From: Chelonoidis abingdonii
Taxonomy: Eukaryota; Chordata; Testudines; Testudinidae
Assembly (NCBI RefSeq): GCF_003597395.2
Contig: NC_133790.1
Coordinates: 23,364,235-23,428,234 of the forward strand
Direction of reading: 5' to 3'
Length of the DNA stretch: 64,000 nucleotides
Shown: positions 24,801 to 32,845 of the stretch, in pieces
How positions within the stretch are numbered: the first letter of the stretch is position 1
Layout of the letters: every line of letters starts with the position of its first letter
The notes under the pieces: generated by a model
Told to the model about the DNA's origin: nothing
Databases searched by the model: none
Seen by the model: the letters and a program-made list of their open reading frames with translations, nothing else
Made by a program: the position numbers and the translations under genes

Positions 24801-27179
24801 ATGGTCCTCCATGCTCCGCTAGGGGAGGCATGCCCCACACTTTGAGGACCTCTGATCTAGTCTGAACTCCTGCACATCACAGGCCACAGAACCTCACCCA
24901 CCCACTCCTGTAATAGACCCCCATAATCTCTGGCTGAGTTACTGAAGTTCTCAAATGTTGTTGATTTAAAGATTTCAAGTTACAGAGAATCCACCATTTA
25001 CTCTAATTCAAACCAGCCAGTGACTTGTGTCCGATGCTGCAGAGGAAGGCGAAAAACAACTAGAGTCTCTGCCAGTATAACCTGGGAGAAAATTCCTTCC
25101 TAACCCCAAATATGATGATCGGAGCATATGGACGAGAGACACCTGGGAAACAATTCTCTGTAGTAACTCAGAGCCCTCCCCATCTAGCGTCCCATCTCTG
25201 GCAACTGAGGATATTTGCTACTAGCAGTCACAGATGGACCATGTACCATTGTAGGCAGTTTCATCATACCATCCCCTCCATAAACTTACCAAGCTATGTC
25301 TTGAAACAAGTTAGGGTTTTTTTGGTCCCTTCTCGCCTTGGAAGGCTGTTCCAAAACTTCACTCCTCTGATGGTTAGAAACTTGGTCTGATTTCTAGCCT
25401 AAATTGTTGGTGGCCAGTTTATGTCCATTTGTTCTTGCATCAACATTGGCACTTAACTTAAATAACTCCTCTACCTCCCTGGTGTTTATCCCTCTGCTGT
25501 AGATATAGAGAGCCTCCCCTCAGCCTTCCTTTGGTTAAGCTAAACAAGCCCAGCTCCTTAAGTCTCCTCTTGTTAGCTAGGTTCTCCTTTTCTCTGATCA
25601 TCCTAGTAGCCCTTCTATGCACCTGTTCTAGTCTGAATTCATCTCTCTTAAACATGGGAGACCAGAATTGCGCATAGTGTTCCAGATGAGGTCTCACCAG
25701 TACCTTTGTCCAATTATGATACTTCCTGGAAATACGTCTGATGCATCCTAGGACTGCATTGGCCTTTTTCATGGCTGCATCACATTGGCAGCACATAGTC
25801 ATCCTTTGATCAACCAATACGCTCAGGTCTTCCTCCTCCTCTGTCACTTCCAATGTATCCCCAGTTTATAGCAAAAATTCTTGTTGTTGGCCCCTAAATG
25901 CATAACTTTGCACTATTAAATTTAATTCCATTTCTCTTACTCCAGTTTTCAAAGTCATCCAAATCTTCATATATAATATTCGTCATCCTCCTGTATTGAC
26001 AATACAGCCCAACTTTTTGTCATCTGCAAATTTATTAGTACACTTCCACTTTTTGTGCCAATGTCATTGATGAAAATGGAAAATAAGATTGGTCCCAAGA
26101 CTGATCCCTGAGAATCTCCACTAGTAACCTCCCTCCAGTCTGACAATTCACCTTTCAGTATGACCCACTGTAGTCTTCTGTTTAACAAGTTCCTTACCTA
26201 TCTTTTAATTATTTTTAAACTCCATTTTCTCCAATTTAACTAATAATTTTTCATGTGGGACTGTATCAGATGCCTTACTGAAATCCAGATAGAGTAGATC
26301 TATATTTCCTTTGACTAGAAAAATGGTTATCTTATCAAAGAAAGAGATCAGGGTAGTCTGGCACAATCTACCTTTTGTAAAACCATGTTGTGTTTTATCC
26401 CAATTTTCATTTACCTGTATGCCCTTAACTAGTTTCTCTTTCAAAATTTGTTCTAAGACCTTGCATACCATTGAGGTCAAATTTCTGGGCCTGTAGTTTC
26501 CCAAAGCATGTTTTTGTTCTTTCTTAAATTACACAATATACAATTCTAAAGGACTTTGTGTCCAGTGATATTCTCATCTGTCCATATTAGACGTAACAAA
26601 AGAATTTGTGGCAATGTTGAGTATTTCCAAAACAGGTTTTATTTAGTCTGTAACCCTGAATCTTGCTCTCCATACCAAGGATATTGTTAAACTCTGAACT
26701 CTAGTCCTAAAGGTAAAAAAATTTAAAATGCACACCTGTTTAATTATAAAGAGGTGGAACCTTGAATGCAAGAAGCTAGACAGATCAGTTATGTATGAAA
26801 AGCAAGATTGTTATGTTTTACTCATAACTGAATTTATTTTACTGTTTCGGAGAAGAATTACAAGAGTTTTCTTCAAGACAGCTGTAAATCTGGGTATAAA
26901 TTTAGCCAGTGTTTCTCTTCATGTTCTGACTCATACCCTGTAAGATACGGAATTTTTTAATGCTTTTTTTGGCATAGCGTAAAATAGATCAGAGCTAATT
27001 TAGCATTAGGAGTGAATGTTTTTATTGGTATTATCTTCTTCCTCTTTCCACAGTCTGTCTCCAAGATCCTAGATACTGCCAGTCTGGAGCTGCTGAATGA
27101 GAGCTGCAGGAGATCTCTGAAGAAGCTGGCCAGCCAGGCTGATTCTGTTGAACAGATTGATGACACTATATTGACGTGA
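1240..27179 (+). CDS. GCN1: GCN1, 3' half of the gene (26 coding exons, partial)
   Basis: GCN1 is a very large HEAT-repeat protein of the cytosol that binds translating and collided ribosomes and, with GCN20-type ABCF partners, activates the kinase GCN2, which phosphorylates eIF2alpha in the integrated stress response. The exons listed separately sum to 4,149 nt, that is 1,382 codons plus TGA, with every splice phase matching. Human GCN1 is about 2,671 residues, so roughly residues 1,290 to the end are here; the start lies left of the window. By family knowledge the early exons fall in or near the eEF3-like HEAT region and the exons from about 13.7 to 17.9 kb in the RWD-binding region that contacts GCN2. 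Residues recur in HEAT style (paired amphipathic helices, many Leu/Ala). RAB35 follows on the same strand, as in human. Recognition is from sequence memory, with high certainty. Confidence 0.96.
1618..1746. mobile_element. hAT-type MITE, 129 bp
   Basis: Terminal text CAGCTGCTTTCAGCC against GGTTGAAAACCATGG, flanked by 8-base target copies CTCTAAGC and GTCTAAGC (7 of 8 match). The internal part matches the familiar turtle/vertebrate type with GGACCCC and a following GTCTGCAGAC. It lies in a GCN1 intron. Confidence 0.7.
1902..2148 (+). CDS. GCN1: GCN1 exon (window residues 66-148)
   Basis: Starts [17 protein letters not shown] and ends in RREG, the last glycine split by the intron. It contains [20 protein letters not shown], a strongly conserved HEAT segment in or near the eEF3-like region. 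Acceptor CCATAG, donor GTGGGT. Confidence 0.95.
2869..2990 (+). CDS. GCN1: GCN1 exon (window residues 148-188)
   Basis: Encodes [20 protein letters not shown] and a following Leu-rich helix, ending at GNQYVRE. Acceptor TTCTAG, donor GTGAGT. Confidence 0.94.
3310..3424 (+). CDS. GCN1: GCN1 exon (window residues 189-227)
   Basis: Begins [17 protein letters not shown] and ends in SWRTKA plus the first base of a glycine codon. Acceptor CTCCGAG, donor GTACGG. Confidence 0.94.
3741..3922. mobile_element. Fold-back SINE-like retroposon with 12-bp target duplication
   Basis: Arms 3,741-3,792 and 3,837-3,889 are near-perfect inverted copies (GGAGTACTTGTGGCACCTTA and its complement) around a 44-base loop, followed by a 33-base tail CGGATACAGGCCAACACGAC and on. 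TCAGCAATGTGT occurs at both edges (3,729-3,740 and 3,923-3,934). The family is very common in turtle DNA in my memory; the duplication length points to target-primed retroposition rather than a cut-and-paste mechanism. Confidence 0.75.
4036..4215 (+). CDS. GCN1: GCN1 exon (window residues 227-287)
   Basis: Encodes [20 protein letters not shown] through VIRNPEIL. The donor GTAAGA is followed nine bases later by a (GT)n run. The intron just upstream carries the fold-back SINE-like element. Confidence 0.95.
4224..4250. repeat. (GT)n microsatellite beside a GCN1 splice donor
   Basis: About 13 GT units starting nine bases after the donor at 4,216. Confidence 0.9.
4614..4834 (+). CDS. GCN1: GCN1 exon (window residues 287-360)
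   Basis: Acceptor ATATGTAG. Encodes [18 protein letters not shown] through MYSLTDQK, nearly identical to the human segment as I recall it. Confidence 0.95.
5563..5631 (+). CDS. GCN1: GCN1 exon (window residues 361-383)
   Basis: A short 69-nt exon encoding [20 protein letters not shown] and VPE. Too short to stand out as an open frame; placed by TTTCAG acceptor, GTAAGT donor, and frame continuity with both neighbours. Confidence 0.94.
5860..5998 (+). CDS. GCN1: GCN1 exon (window residues 384-430)
   Basis: Begins [20 protein letters not shown] and ends at SVDRSGAAQ plus the first base of a glycine codon. Acceptor TGTTAG, donor GTAAGT. Confidence 0.95.
6118..6314 (+). CDS. GCN1: GCN1 exon (window residues 430-495)
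   Basis: Encodes [20 protein letters not shown] through [18 protein letters not shown], a highly conserved HEAT pair. Acceptor TTTCAG, donor GTAGGA. Confidence 0.95.
6683..6825 (+). CDS. GCN1: GCN1 exon (window residues 496-543)
   Basis: Encodes [20 protein letters not shown] through [13 protein letters not shown] and two bases of an arginine codon. Acceptor TCTAG, donor GTAGGG. Confidence 0.95.
7639..7756 (+). CDS. GCN1: GCN1 exon (window residues 543-582)
   Basis: Encodes [20 protein letters not shown] and then an acidic linker with [14 protein letters not shown]. Acceptor TTGTCAG, donor GTAAAT. Confidence 0.95.
7898..8113 (+). CDS. GCN1: GCN1 exon (window residues 583-654)
   Basis: Encodes [20 protein letters not shown], the [20 protein letters not shown] helix, and [12 protein letters not shown]. 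Acceptor TTTCAG, donor GTAAGA. Confidence 0.95.
8772..8936 (+). CDS. GCN1: GCN1 exon (window residues 655-709)
   Basis: Encodes [20 protein letters not shown] and [17 protein letters not shown]. The following intron (8,937-13,094) carries the R4/Dong-type LINE. Confidence 0.95.
9110..9150. repeat. (TG)n(CG)n(TG)n(TA)n microsatellite at LINE left edge
   Basis: Alternating pyrimidine-purine run directly abutting the inverted LINE part. Its reverse complement, (TA)n(CA)n, resembles the LINE 3' tail. Confidence 0.85.
9151..10600 (-). pseudogene. R4-type LINE, inverted 5' part (ORF N-terminal half)
   Basis: Minus-strand frames read [16 protein letters not shown], then [19 protein letters not shown] text, a basic helix region and, near the left edge, [20 protein letters not shown], which is the run-up to the RT fingers. 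The rest of the RT continues in the plus-strand piece. Many stops and frameshifts. Confidence 0.75.
10507..10597 (-). other. tRNA-like module at the 5' end of the LINE
   Basis: On the minus strand there is an A-box TAGCATAGTGG (10,578-10,588) and a B-box GGTTCAAATCC (10,519-10,529), with acceptor-like flanks and a long middle as in class II tRNAs. It is immediately 5' of the LINE leader and inverted with it. It could be an internal pol III promoter of the LINE, a captured tRNA relic, or a SINE head. It is too decayed to be a working tRNA. Confidence 0.6.
10634..12780 (+). pseudogene. R4-type LINE, 3' part (RT and restriction-like endonuclease)
   Basis: Starts in the RT fingers (KGTE...TWKVL...IIA), then broken frames with FRKAYDS-like text, a DALSPL palm segment near 11,090 and HGG...TQRL text near 11,670. 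The end carries DFQIQIDQE and, near 12,385-12,480, residues resembling the PD-(D/E)xK-like endonuclease typical of the R4 clade. An 18-base G run at 12,362-12,379 sits just before it. Not translatable as it stands. Confidence 0.75.
12781..12820. repeat. (TA)n(CA)n tail of the R4-type LINE
   Basis: TTTTTATT then (TA)n and (CA)n at the 3' end of the plus-strand LINE part. R4-type elements often end in simple repeats; it may also include target DNA. Confidence 0.75.
13095..13256 (+). CDS. GCN1: GCN1 exon (window residues 710-763)
   Basis: Begins [19 protein letters not shown] and ends [10 protein letters not shown]. Acceptor CTCATAG, donor GTAAGT. The frame is continuous with the exon on the far side of the LINE-bearing intron. 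Confidence 0.95.
13437..13555 (+). mobile_element. MIR SINE fragment
   Basis: Contains GTAGCTAAAGTACAGGACTA and CTTTGGGAAGTCGCTTAATC, the tRNA-head and core of MIR. Old, in a GCN1 intron. Confidence 0.6.
13745..13837 (+). CDS. GCN1: GCN1 exon (window residues 764-794)
   Basis: A 93-nt exon encoding [20 protein letters not shown] and [11 protein letters not shown]. Placed by the TTTGTAG acceptor, the GTATGT donor and frame continuity. Near the start of the GCN2-contacting region by family position. Confidence 0.94.
14078..14221 (+). CDS. GCN1: GCN1 exon (window residues 795-842)
   Basis: Encodes [20 protein letters not shown] and [13 protein letters not shown]. Acceptor CCTTTAG, donor GTAAGT. 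Confidence 0.94.
14668..14915. repeat. MITE-like interspersed repeat with perfect internal palindrome
   Basis: Starts AGGCCTGGTCTACACTGG, a start familiar from turtle repeats, and ends near CGCGTCTAGACTAGATT. Inside, ACTTCAGCTACAT and ATGTAGCTGAAGT (14,725-14,755) form a perfect 13-base inverted pair around GAATA. No clear target duplication found. Confidence 0.5.
15265..15534 (+). CDS. GCN1: GCN1 exon (window residues 843-932)
   Basis: The longest exon seen (270 nt). Encodes [48 protein letters not shown] and [11 protein letters not shown]. Within the RWD-binding region by family position. Acceptor TTTTTAG, donor GTGAGA. Confidence 0.95.
15819..15932 (+). CDS. GCN1: GCN1 exon (window residues 933-970)
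   Basis: Encodes [18 protein letters not shown] and [13 protein letters not shown]. Acceptor TCCTGCAG, donor GTAAAT. Confidence 0.94.
16413..16643 (+). CDS. GCN1: GCN1 exon (window residues 971-1047)
   Basis: Encodes [40 protein letters not shown] and [13 protein letters not shown]. Acceptor GGTGACAG, donor GTAAGA. Within the RWD-binding region by position. Confidence 0.95.
17028..17221 (+). CDS. GCN1: GCN1 exon (window residues 1048-1112)
   Basis: Encodes [38 protein letters not shown] and [16 protein letters not shown], ending two bases into an arginine codon. Acceptor GTACAG, donor GTAAGC. Confidence 0.95.
17760..17874 (+). CDS. GCN1: GCN1 exon (window residues 1112-1150)
   Basis: Encodes [20 protein letters not shown] and LLGMLGHDE. 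Acceptor CACTCCAG, donor GTATCG. Confidence 0.94.
17875..19176. other. GCN1 intron
   Basis: Holds only the CR1 tail fragment at 18.58-18.67 kb; otherwise nothing recognised. Confidence 0.75.
18584..18665 (-). mobile_element. CR1-type 3' tail fragment
   Basis: CATAGACTAGCAGGGTTGGA and GGGACCTCAGGAGGTCATCT on the plus strand are the antisense of a CR1 or CR1-tailed SINE end. Only about 80 bases remain. In a GCN1 intron. Confidence 0.7.
19177..19273 (+). CDS. GCN1: GCN1 exon (window residues 1151-1183)
   Basis: A 97-nt exon encoding [20 protein letters not shown] and [10 protein letters not shown]. Placed by the CTTTTTAG acceptor, GTATGT donor and frame. Confidence 0.94.
19885..20025 (+). mobile_element. 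MIR SINE fragment
   Basis: Contains GGGGCTGGGAACCAGAAACT, AAATAAGTCATTTCTTTGTT and AGCTGAAAAATGGG in MIR order. In a GCN1 intron. Confidence 0.6.
20191..20339 (+). CDS. GCN1: GCN1 exon (window residues 1183-1232)
   Basis: Encodes [35 protein letters not shown] and LSNATADR. Acceptor GTTGCAG, donor GTAAGC. Confidence 0.95.
20440..20463. repeat. (GT)n microsatellite
   Basis: About 11 GT units about 100 bases after a GCN1 exon. Confidence 0.9.
20815..21062 (+). mobile_element. MIR SINE, near full length
   Basis: Core TGCGACCTTGGGCAAGTCAT followed by CTCTGTACCTCTGTTTCCC and the 3' part ATTGTAACCTTGTCAAGGCA and GTACAGTACCTTGCACA, ending in a TAATAATAA tail. The tail ends about 30 bases before a GCN1 acceptor. 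Confidence 0.75.
21093..21200 (+). CDS. GCN1: GCN1 exon (window residues 1233-1268)
   Basis: Encodes [20 protein letters not shown] and [11 protein letters not shown]. Acceptor GTGCTGCAG, about 35 bases after an old MIR copy ends; donor GTGAGC. Confidence 0.95.
22214..22904. mobile_element. hAT-like non-autonomous DNA transposon, about 690 bp, with nested SINE
   Basis: Ends are inverted: TAGGGCCCTACCAATTT on the left, GAATTTGGTAAGACCCTA on the right. Flanks CACATGAT and CACGTGGT match at 6 of 8 bases, the hAT target length. No transposase frame. A tRNA-headed SINE is nested at 22,289-22,475. Confidence 0.65.
22289..22475 (-). mobile_element. tRNA-headed SINE with CR1-like tail (turtle Cry/pol III type)
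   Basis: On the minus strand a tRNA-like head with AGCTCAGTGGTTTGAGC (A box) and GAGTTCAATCC (B box), a middle with GGGGGCCATTTAGGGATCTG, and a tail ending TATGATTCTATG, the CR1 3' end signature that lets a SINE borrow CR1 machinery. This family is the main pointer to a turtle. Confidence 0.8.
23624..23842 (+). CDS. GCN1: GCN1 exon (window residues 1269-1341)
   Basis: Encodes [40 protein letters not shown] and [12 protein letters not shown]. Acceptor TGATTCAG, donor GTATGA; a 36-bp tandem duplication begins at the third intron base. Confidence 0.95.
23845..23916. repeat. 36-bp tandem duplication at a GCN1 splice donor
   Basis: Two copies of ATGAACAAGAAAC(A/G)CTTTGC and on, one base different, starting at the third intron base. 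The GT donor itself is not copied (the second unit is preceded by CT). Confidence 0.9.
24471..26550 (-). mobile_element. CR1 LINE, 3' two kilobases, with RT remnants
   Basis: Antisense CR1 with 3' end CATAGACTTT at its left edge. Minus-strand frames give [36 protein letters not shown] and [33 protein letters not shown]; and [19 protein letters not shown] with [18 protein letters not shown]. The FADD catalytic motif is still readable near 26,010-26,035 but in a shifted frame. Truncated at the 5' side, interrupted by a hAT MITE. It fills most of the last long GCN1 intron. Confidence 0.88.
24514..24854. mobile_element. GC-rich hAT MITE nested in CR1
   Basis: Begins CAGTGGTCCCCAAACTTTTG and ends CACTTTGAGGACCTCTG, an inverted pair. 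Flanking 8-mers ATTTAGTC (24,506-24,513) and ATCTAGTC (24,855-24,862) differ at one base and fit the uninterrupted CR1 text. The interior is purine-biased GC-rich DNA with G runs. 341 bp. Confidence 0.8.
27054..27179 (+). CDS. GCN1: GCN1 last coding exon (window residues 1342-1382, stop)
   Basis: Encodes [20 protein letters not shown] through [19 protein letters not shown] and ends in TGA, matching the human C-terminus as I remember it. Acceptor TTTCCACAG. Confidence 0.95.
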   Translation, partial: SVSKILDTASLELLNESCRRSLKKLASQADSVEQIDDTILT

Positions 27180-27765
27180 TATTTAAGATCCCGAAGGAAA
27201 GAAAACACTGAACCAATGGCTGCATCAGCATTCCAACTCAAAAAACAATGTTAAATATTTTCATTTTTGAAAATATATTAATTCTGATGGGGGCTTATGA
27301 AAAGGGCTCCCAGAGAGTATTTTAATATCAAAAATATACCAGAATAGCCTTAATTAGACCTACATTCACTAAAAATTGAAAATTTGGTCCCCTTTTTGAA
27401 ACTGAATGCGCAAGAGACAGGCATACCAATCAGTATCAGTTAATTGTAGCTGATTGTGAGGTGTGTCTTGAGCATCAAGCCTGTGCGTGAAACCTGTTTC
27501 CTTCTCCGAAATGTGTAAAAACTCCTAGGAAAGGAGCTAACACTGGTCTTTTCCACAGATCTTGTGCAGAGGAAATAGAAATCTGTGGAAGTTAAAACGT
27601 AATGTTTTTGTGTACTAACTTGCGGCTTGTGATGGTTCTGAATACTGAAAATCCCTGTAAAACTATTATTTAAAATAGCCTTAGAAATTTCAAATGCAAA
27701 AGGGGGATTAAATGCAGATTGTTTGAAGATGGAATGTTTAATAAAGGCTTTGAATTTAATCCTGA
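27180..27765 (+). other. GCN1: GCN1 3'UTR with poly(A) signal
   Basis: About 580 bases after the stop with an AATAAA hexamer at 27,740-27,745. The transcript end near 27,765 is inferred, since no other canonical hexamer was noticed nearby. Confidence 0.65.
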
Positions 27766-30700
27766 TGATGAAAGCACTTTTTTTTTCCTACAAAAATATA
27801 TTGTCTGAATGTAGAGCTTTCTTATGCCAGGTATATGGGGAAAGCTTTCCTATGATGTGTTTACTTTTTGATCCATTTTTTCAAGAGGTATCTGGAGTAC
27901 TCATTTTTGTGTGTACATAACTTTGCAATGAATGAAAGACCTTTCCAATATTGAAATAAGCTGGGGGGCTTTCAACCAAGGCAAGACTAACACAATTAAA
28001 AAAAACTGACAAGTATTGATTCCAACTCAATAACTGCATTCCCCAACTCCCACAATTCTGTTGGTCAATGGCATCTTGAACATACCATCTTTAGTTGCCC
28101 AACTGTTGAACATAACAGGCCTCCACTTTTGTGGTCTCTAACACTTGGTACTGAATTAAGATCAGTACTAGTCTTAACAAGATTAGGGGTTTTTGGGTAA
28201 TTTTTCTGGTCATTGAGCTCTGTTGATCTCAGAGTTATTTATCTGGCAAGACCACTTCAAGGTTTTATAGTTCACCAATACTGTTGGCCCCATATACAGA
28301 GAGACATCAGAAAGCTGTGGTAGCAGGAAGCTGAGGTATTTTTTGGAAGGTAAAGTGAGATTTTTGTGTTCTCTAAGATAGTTAAATAAACCATATCTAT
28401 TTTATCAGATTAAAAAAATGGTGAAGCCTAAGAAAGGCAGAACACTAAGAATTTTTGTTTGAAATATGAAAAGAGACTGCTTTGACTCCTCGAAAAGCAA
28501 TGAAATTTATGGGCTCCAATCAGGATGAAGGGAGAAGTGTGTTTAGTCCCATACATTGAAGTTATTTATCTGAGCATACAATCTGGAGTAATCCCATGGG
28601 GTTATTAATACTGATCTCCTGTAGCTGCCATGATGATGGGAGTAAGTAGGAAAGGGCTTGATGATCTGGGCCATACCAATACTGAAAATCAGGAATTAAA
28701 AACAGATACTCAAATAGAAAGAAATATCCTCTAGGCTGGCCTTTTTGGAGGGTTGGGTTTTTCTGTTCAAGATTGTATTGCTTCAAAATCTGACAAAATG
28801 ATCTTACCCTCCCCTCAAGTGTCCATAATATGAGATGTGTGCTATGTAATTTAATTATCTGACTCAGTTATGGTGACTTTGTTCTAGCTCATGTTTCTAC
28901 TTTGTTTTGGTAAAAGTTGGTGAATAGTGTGTTTCTTGAATGAACAGAAATTAAGGGACATGACTAAACATTAACATAGTCGTAAAAGGGTGACATTCAC
29001 CCTAGTGCTGTGAAGGGCCTAAGTGAAAAGGCCTTTTGCAGGCTCACTGCTTTAGAGTGAATTTCACCCTGTTATTCATGAGTTGTATTTTGTTAGAAGA
29101 TGTCGTGCACTGAAACAGACTTAAAAAACTTAATATCATCCAAAAGGTACAAAACAGCAGACAAACAATGGATGTTCTGAAAGTGCACCTATGTCATTAC
29201 AGCAGAGAGGCAGAAAAGAGAAGAGAATGCAGCAGATTCTCTTAAGAAGGGTTGTTAGATCATTCAGTAATTGAGGGCACTGGTCCTACACACAAACCAT
29301 GTCCTCTCCATGATTTATAAGTTAGTCTCCACTTGCAAAAACAACTGAAAGAAAATTATACTTACAATTTAAAAATTCCTGTTGCCATGTGAGTAAAAGT
29401 TGGACATGGTCAATGAAGGACAGCTATGAATATTCTCATTAAGTTGTAGTTTGTAAATTAAGGGATACAATTTTTATTGGCTGAATTAAATATTAAAATT
29501 TAAAGCCACTACGCACACTTTTTACCTTGTATGGTGTCAAGTGAAAAAATATAGTGAATGACTGACTACAGTCTAATTTCAGGAAAGAATATATTAATTC
29601 ATCTGTGTTTTTAAGAAGATTAAGATAACTTTCAATATTCTATTAAACTATTTAAAAAAAAGTTTAAAGCTGGCTTTAGTGATCTTGATTTGTGTTTGAC
29701 AGTGTATAATATATTCTGATGAATAAACAGATAATGTATAGTCAACCAGAAATAAAAATACATTCTCAAATTTCACCATAACACAAAAATTAAACCTGAT
29801 CAGTGGGTAAACCTGATGCGAACCGAGATGAGAACCATTTATTTCACATCAGACTTAGATGTCTTGGAAAAATCAGTCTTCAATGGAAAAGAAGATACTT
29901 CTACCACTGATTAAACTAAACCTTGAACTGCCAAGTTACTGTCACTTACTGGCAGCTGAAACTATATGCAGTTCAAGACAAGCACACAGGAATTTATGGG
30001 AGAGATGTTTAAATTTGCAAGATACTTAATCTTTCAATGGAAAAAAGAAAAAAAGTGGTGATAGTAGGAAATCTTCAAATGTTTGGGTTTCTAAATAATT
30101 CAGTCTCATTTTATGGAAGAGATGTTCTGTAAAACTGATACTGTTGTTAAATGTCTGTGTTGTAGTAGTAATGGTACTAACAAGCCCCAAGCATTCAAAA
30201 TCATGAGGCAGGCTCTGTGAGATTAAAAATAAATACATTTGGGAGGCTTTATTTGCCTCTTCGAGTTTGAGCATTTGGGATGTATGTTGGTCATGTTTTC
30301 AAGCTTTTCTCCACAACTATGAGGTCTTGAAATTTAATTAAAAAAAAATTAAAGCTAAGATTCTCAAGACTCCAGGAACTGGGGCTTTACAAAAAAAACT
30401 CCAAATAGTGCAAGATTTGTAATTATAATCACAAAGATTGACGACACTGCTAAAGAGAAATATACAGTGGGAGGTGCCAAAAACCTTCACTATTGGAGCT
30501 GCCTTTCTGGTTCTTGACAGGCATGGTTAATCCAGTCGTCCTTTCCAGAGTAATTAATTAACTGCATGCAAATAGGAAAATACTGGCCATACCATTATAA
30601 TATGCGTCTCATATAGGTGATAGGAAAAGAATCCTAAAGGTGCAATGTATAATAAAGGCAACAAGATTTTGATCCTTCATGATCTAAGCCACCTCATACT

Positions 30701-32779
30701 AGTGTAATAGAAGAAATTCAAACCCCTCAAGTGAGTATTTTGAGAAGCAAGCACAGAAACAGCTATATTTTCAGTAAACATGTCATTTGTAGAAACATCT
30801 TTATCGATCTGATTTCAGAGATATTGAAATGTGGGAACTGAGGTGCTCAGCACCTCTACAAATCAGATCATGTTTCTTTTAGGCCCTTAAATGTGGTATG
30901 ATTCTACTACAAAAAAATCCTCAAAGGTAATACAATCCTGTTCCCTAAGTGACATAAGTAGAAGACTGATTCAACTATATTCTGTTTCTCACAAATGTTA
31001 TGAGTCATAGCATTTTTCAGTTTAATCCTCCTGGTCTGACAGGCCCTCTATCTCTTGCCAAGCTGTAGACATTTACAACCCATGTGTCACTGAGATTTTT
31101 TTTCAGTGCTAATTATACTAATTCCAATTTTAAATAGTACACATAAGTTATGTACTTATGAGGGTTAATAAATTGTAAACATATGGTTAAATCCAGTAAA
31201 GTCAGCTCAGTTTATTGAAATACTAACTTGTGTCAATATTTTGGCTTGAATCTGTGCTAAACAAAGTTTGACATTCCTGTAATTGCTTTGAAGACGCATG
31301 CAGTACCTAGGACATTGGTTGTAGCTGTTTCTTCATCTCCTGCTAGTGCATCTTTGCAGCGTACGCCTAAAAATCTATAAGTGAAAAAAATCCTGAACAA
31401 ATGCTAAGCCGAGACACACTCATAGACTTTAAGGTCTGACGGGACCATCATGATCATCTAGTCTGCCCTCTTGCACATTGCAGGCCCTATAATCTCACCC
31501 ATTCACTCTTATAATAGACCCCTAACCTCTGGCTGAGTTACTGAAGTTCTCAAATCATGATTTGAAGACTTCAGGTTACAAGGAATCCACCATTAACACT
31601 AGTTTTGGCTCTAACAAGAACAATATTTCTATAGAAAAGTAATTTGGGAAAATACTGTTAAAGCTACAGCTTCTGTGAATAATTTTTAAAATGTTGTTAG
31701 GCTTTGCCAGTTCTCTGTCCCAGCTCTACCTGAAAGTTTTAGGGTATGTGTGAACCTCACTTTGCAATTGCAATAGTCACTGCAAGTGTGCTCGTACAGA
31801 AACCTCATTGTGAATTACACTAGCAGAAAAGTGAGCTGCAAGGTGGCTGCAGGACAAATGGAACTCCGTCTTGTATACCTGTCCTGGGAAGATGGATGAC
31901 TCATTGTACAGCTTCATAGGGTGCAGCTGCATACAAAAAATGACAGCTGTCAGTCTTATTGGACCATATCTCCATACAAGAGTAGGCATAGCCTTGCACT
32001 CGACCATAGGCCACACCTGTTTAGCAAAAAGGGCAGCAGTCCATGGGCTCCACCTACATATTGGATTATTGCAGAGGTGGGTCTTCTTCATGCTCAGTGG
32101 ATTTCAGCTGTAGGTTTCAGTTAATGGAAAATGAGGTAGCCACAGGCATAGTTGCAGAGCTATGCAGGAGCCAGGCATTGCGTCAGCTGCACAGGGATGC
32201 ATCTTTCTATTAAAAATGAGAACTTAATTCCAGAGCTGCCAGCGACCCTTTCACCATATGACACAGGAGGGCATTCCAGAAGCTGTCAGGGGCTATGCTT
32301 CCTGAGAGAGAAGGGTAGGAGCAGGCTTTAGTGTGGCCTGCCTGGAAGGGAGGCTATTCCAGCATATGGAAGGCAATGGCAGCTGCAGGGCTACCAACTC
32401 TTTCAACAGTTGGTGGTTTGTTTTGTTCTTAAATCCTCAGCTCCTGGAGTCATGTGACTGGTACTCTCAGCCCTCCTGGCTGCTTGAAAACGGGACCCCA
32501 CAAGGCCCAGAAGCCAGACAGCAAATAGAGCCCAACTCTCAGTGTTGTTAAAAATCTCACCATTTTTTAGCCTCTCTCGTTTGACTGGGGCCCTGTCTCG
32601 AGGCAGGTGAGGGAGCCATAGGCCTTGCCCTTTGCAACCTGTAATTGGGCAGCCCACTCATCACAGCGGAGGGGTCCTTTGTAGTGGCTCCCTGCTCTGA
32701 GGCAAGGATGGGTGGGGGCCCTGTCACAGCAGGTCCAAGGGCTGGGAGCCTGTCTGAGGAAGGCAGTGGGATTCCTGGG
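27766..32779. other. GCN1-RAB35 intergenic region
   Basis: AT-rich up to about 31.4 kb, then GC-richer. Contains the CR1 tail at 31.4 kb. At 28,990-29,080 GGGTGACATTCACCCT and GAGTGAATTTCACCCT recur, possibly an unnamed small repeat. No gene seen. Confidence 0.6.
31421..31605 (-). mobile_element. CR1 LINE 3' end fragment
   Basis: Antisense CR1 tail, CATAGACTTTAAGGTCTGAC through CTGGCTGAGTTACTGAAGTT, the same subfamily as the copies at 24.5 and 39.1 kb. The only clear repeat in the GCN1-RAB35 gap. Confidence 0.8.
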
Positions 32780-32820
32780 GGGAGGGGCACTGTCCCGACT
32801 GAAAAATGGGCGCGAAAACT

Positions 32821-32845
32821 ACTGAGGGGACTTGAACCCCTCAGT
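32821..32845 (-). other. Isolated tRNA T-arm-like hairpin (B-box-like)
   Basis: Nine-base perfect arms around a 7-base loop. On the minus strand the centre reads GGGGTTCAAGTCCCC, a T-loop matching TTCRANY and the pol III B box. There is no convincing A box or rest of a tRNA beside it, so it is either a tRNA relic or a lone TFIIIC-type site at the edge of the CpG island. Confidence 0.4.

Noticed and set aside
24479..24838. Pro/Gly-rich open frame on the minus strand
   Set aside because: It covers the interior of a GC-rich hAT MITE and is low-complexity.
28985..29085. GGGTGACATTCACCCT and GAGTGAATTTCACCCT as a possible small inverted-repeat element
   Set aside because: Only short palindromic words recur; no defined edges or target duplication.
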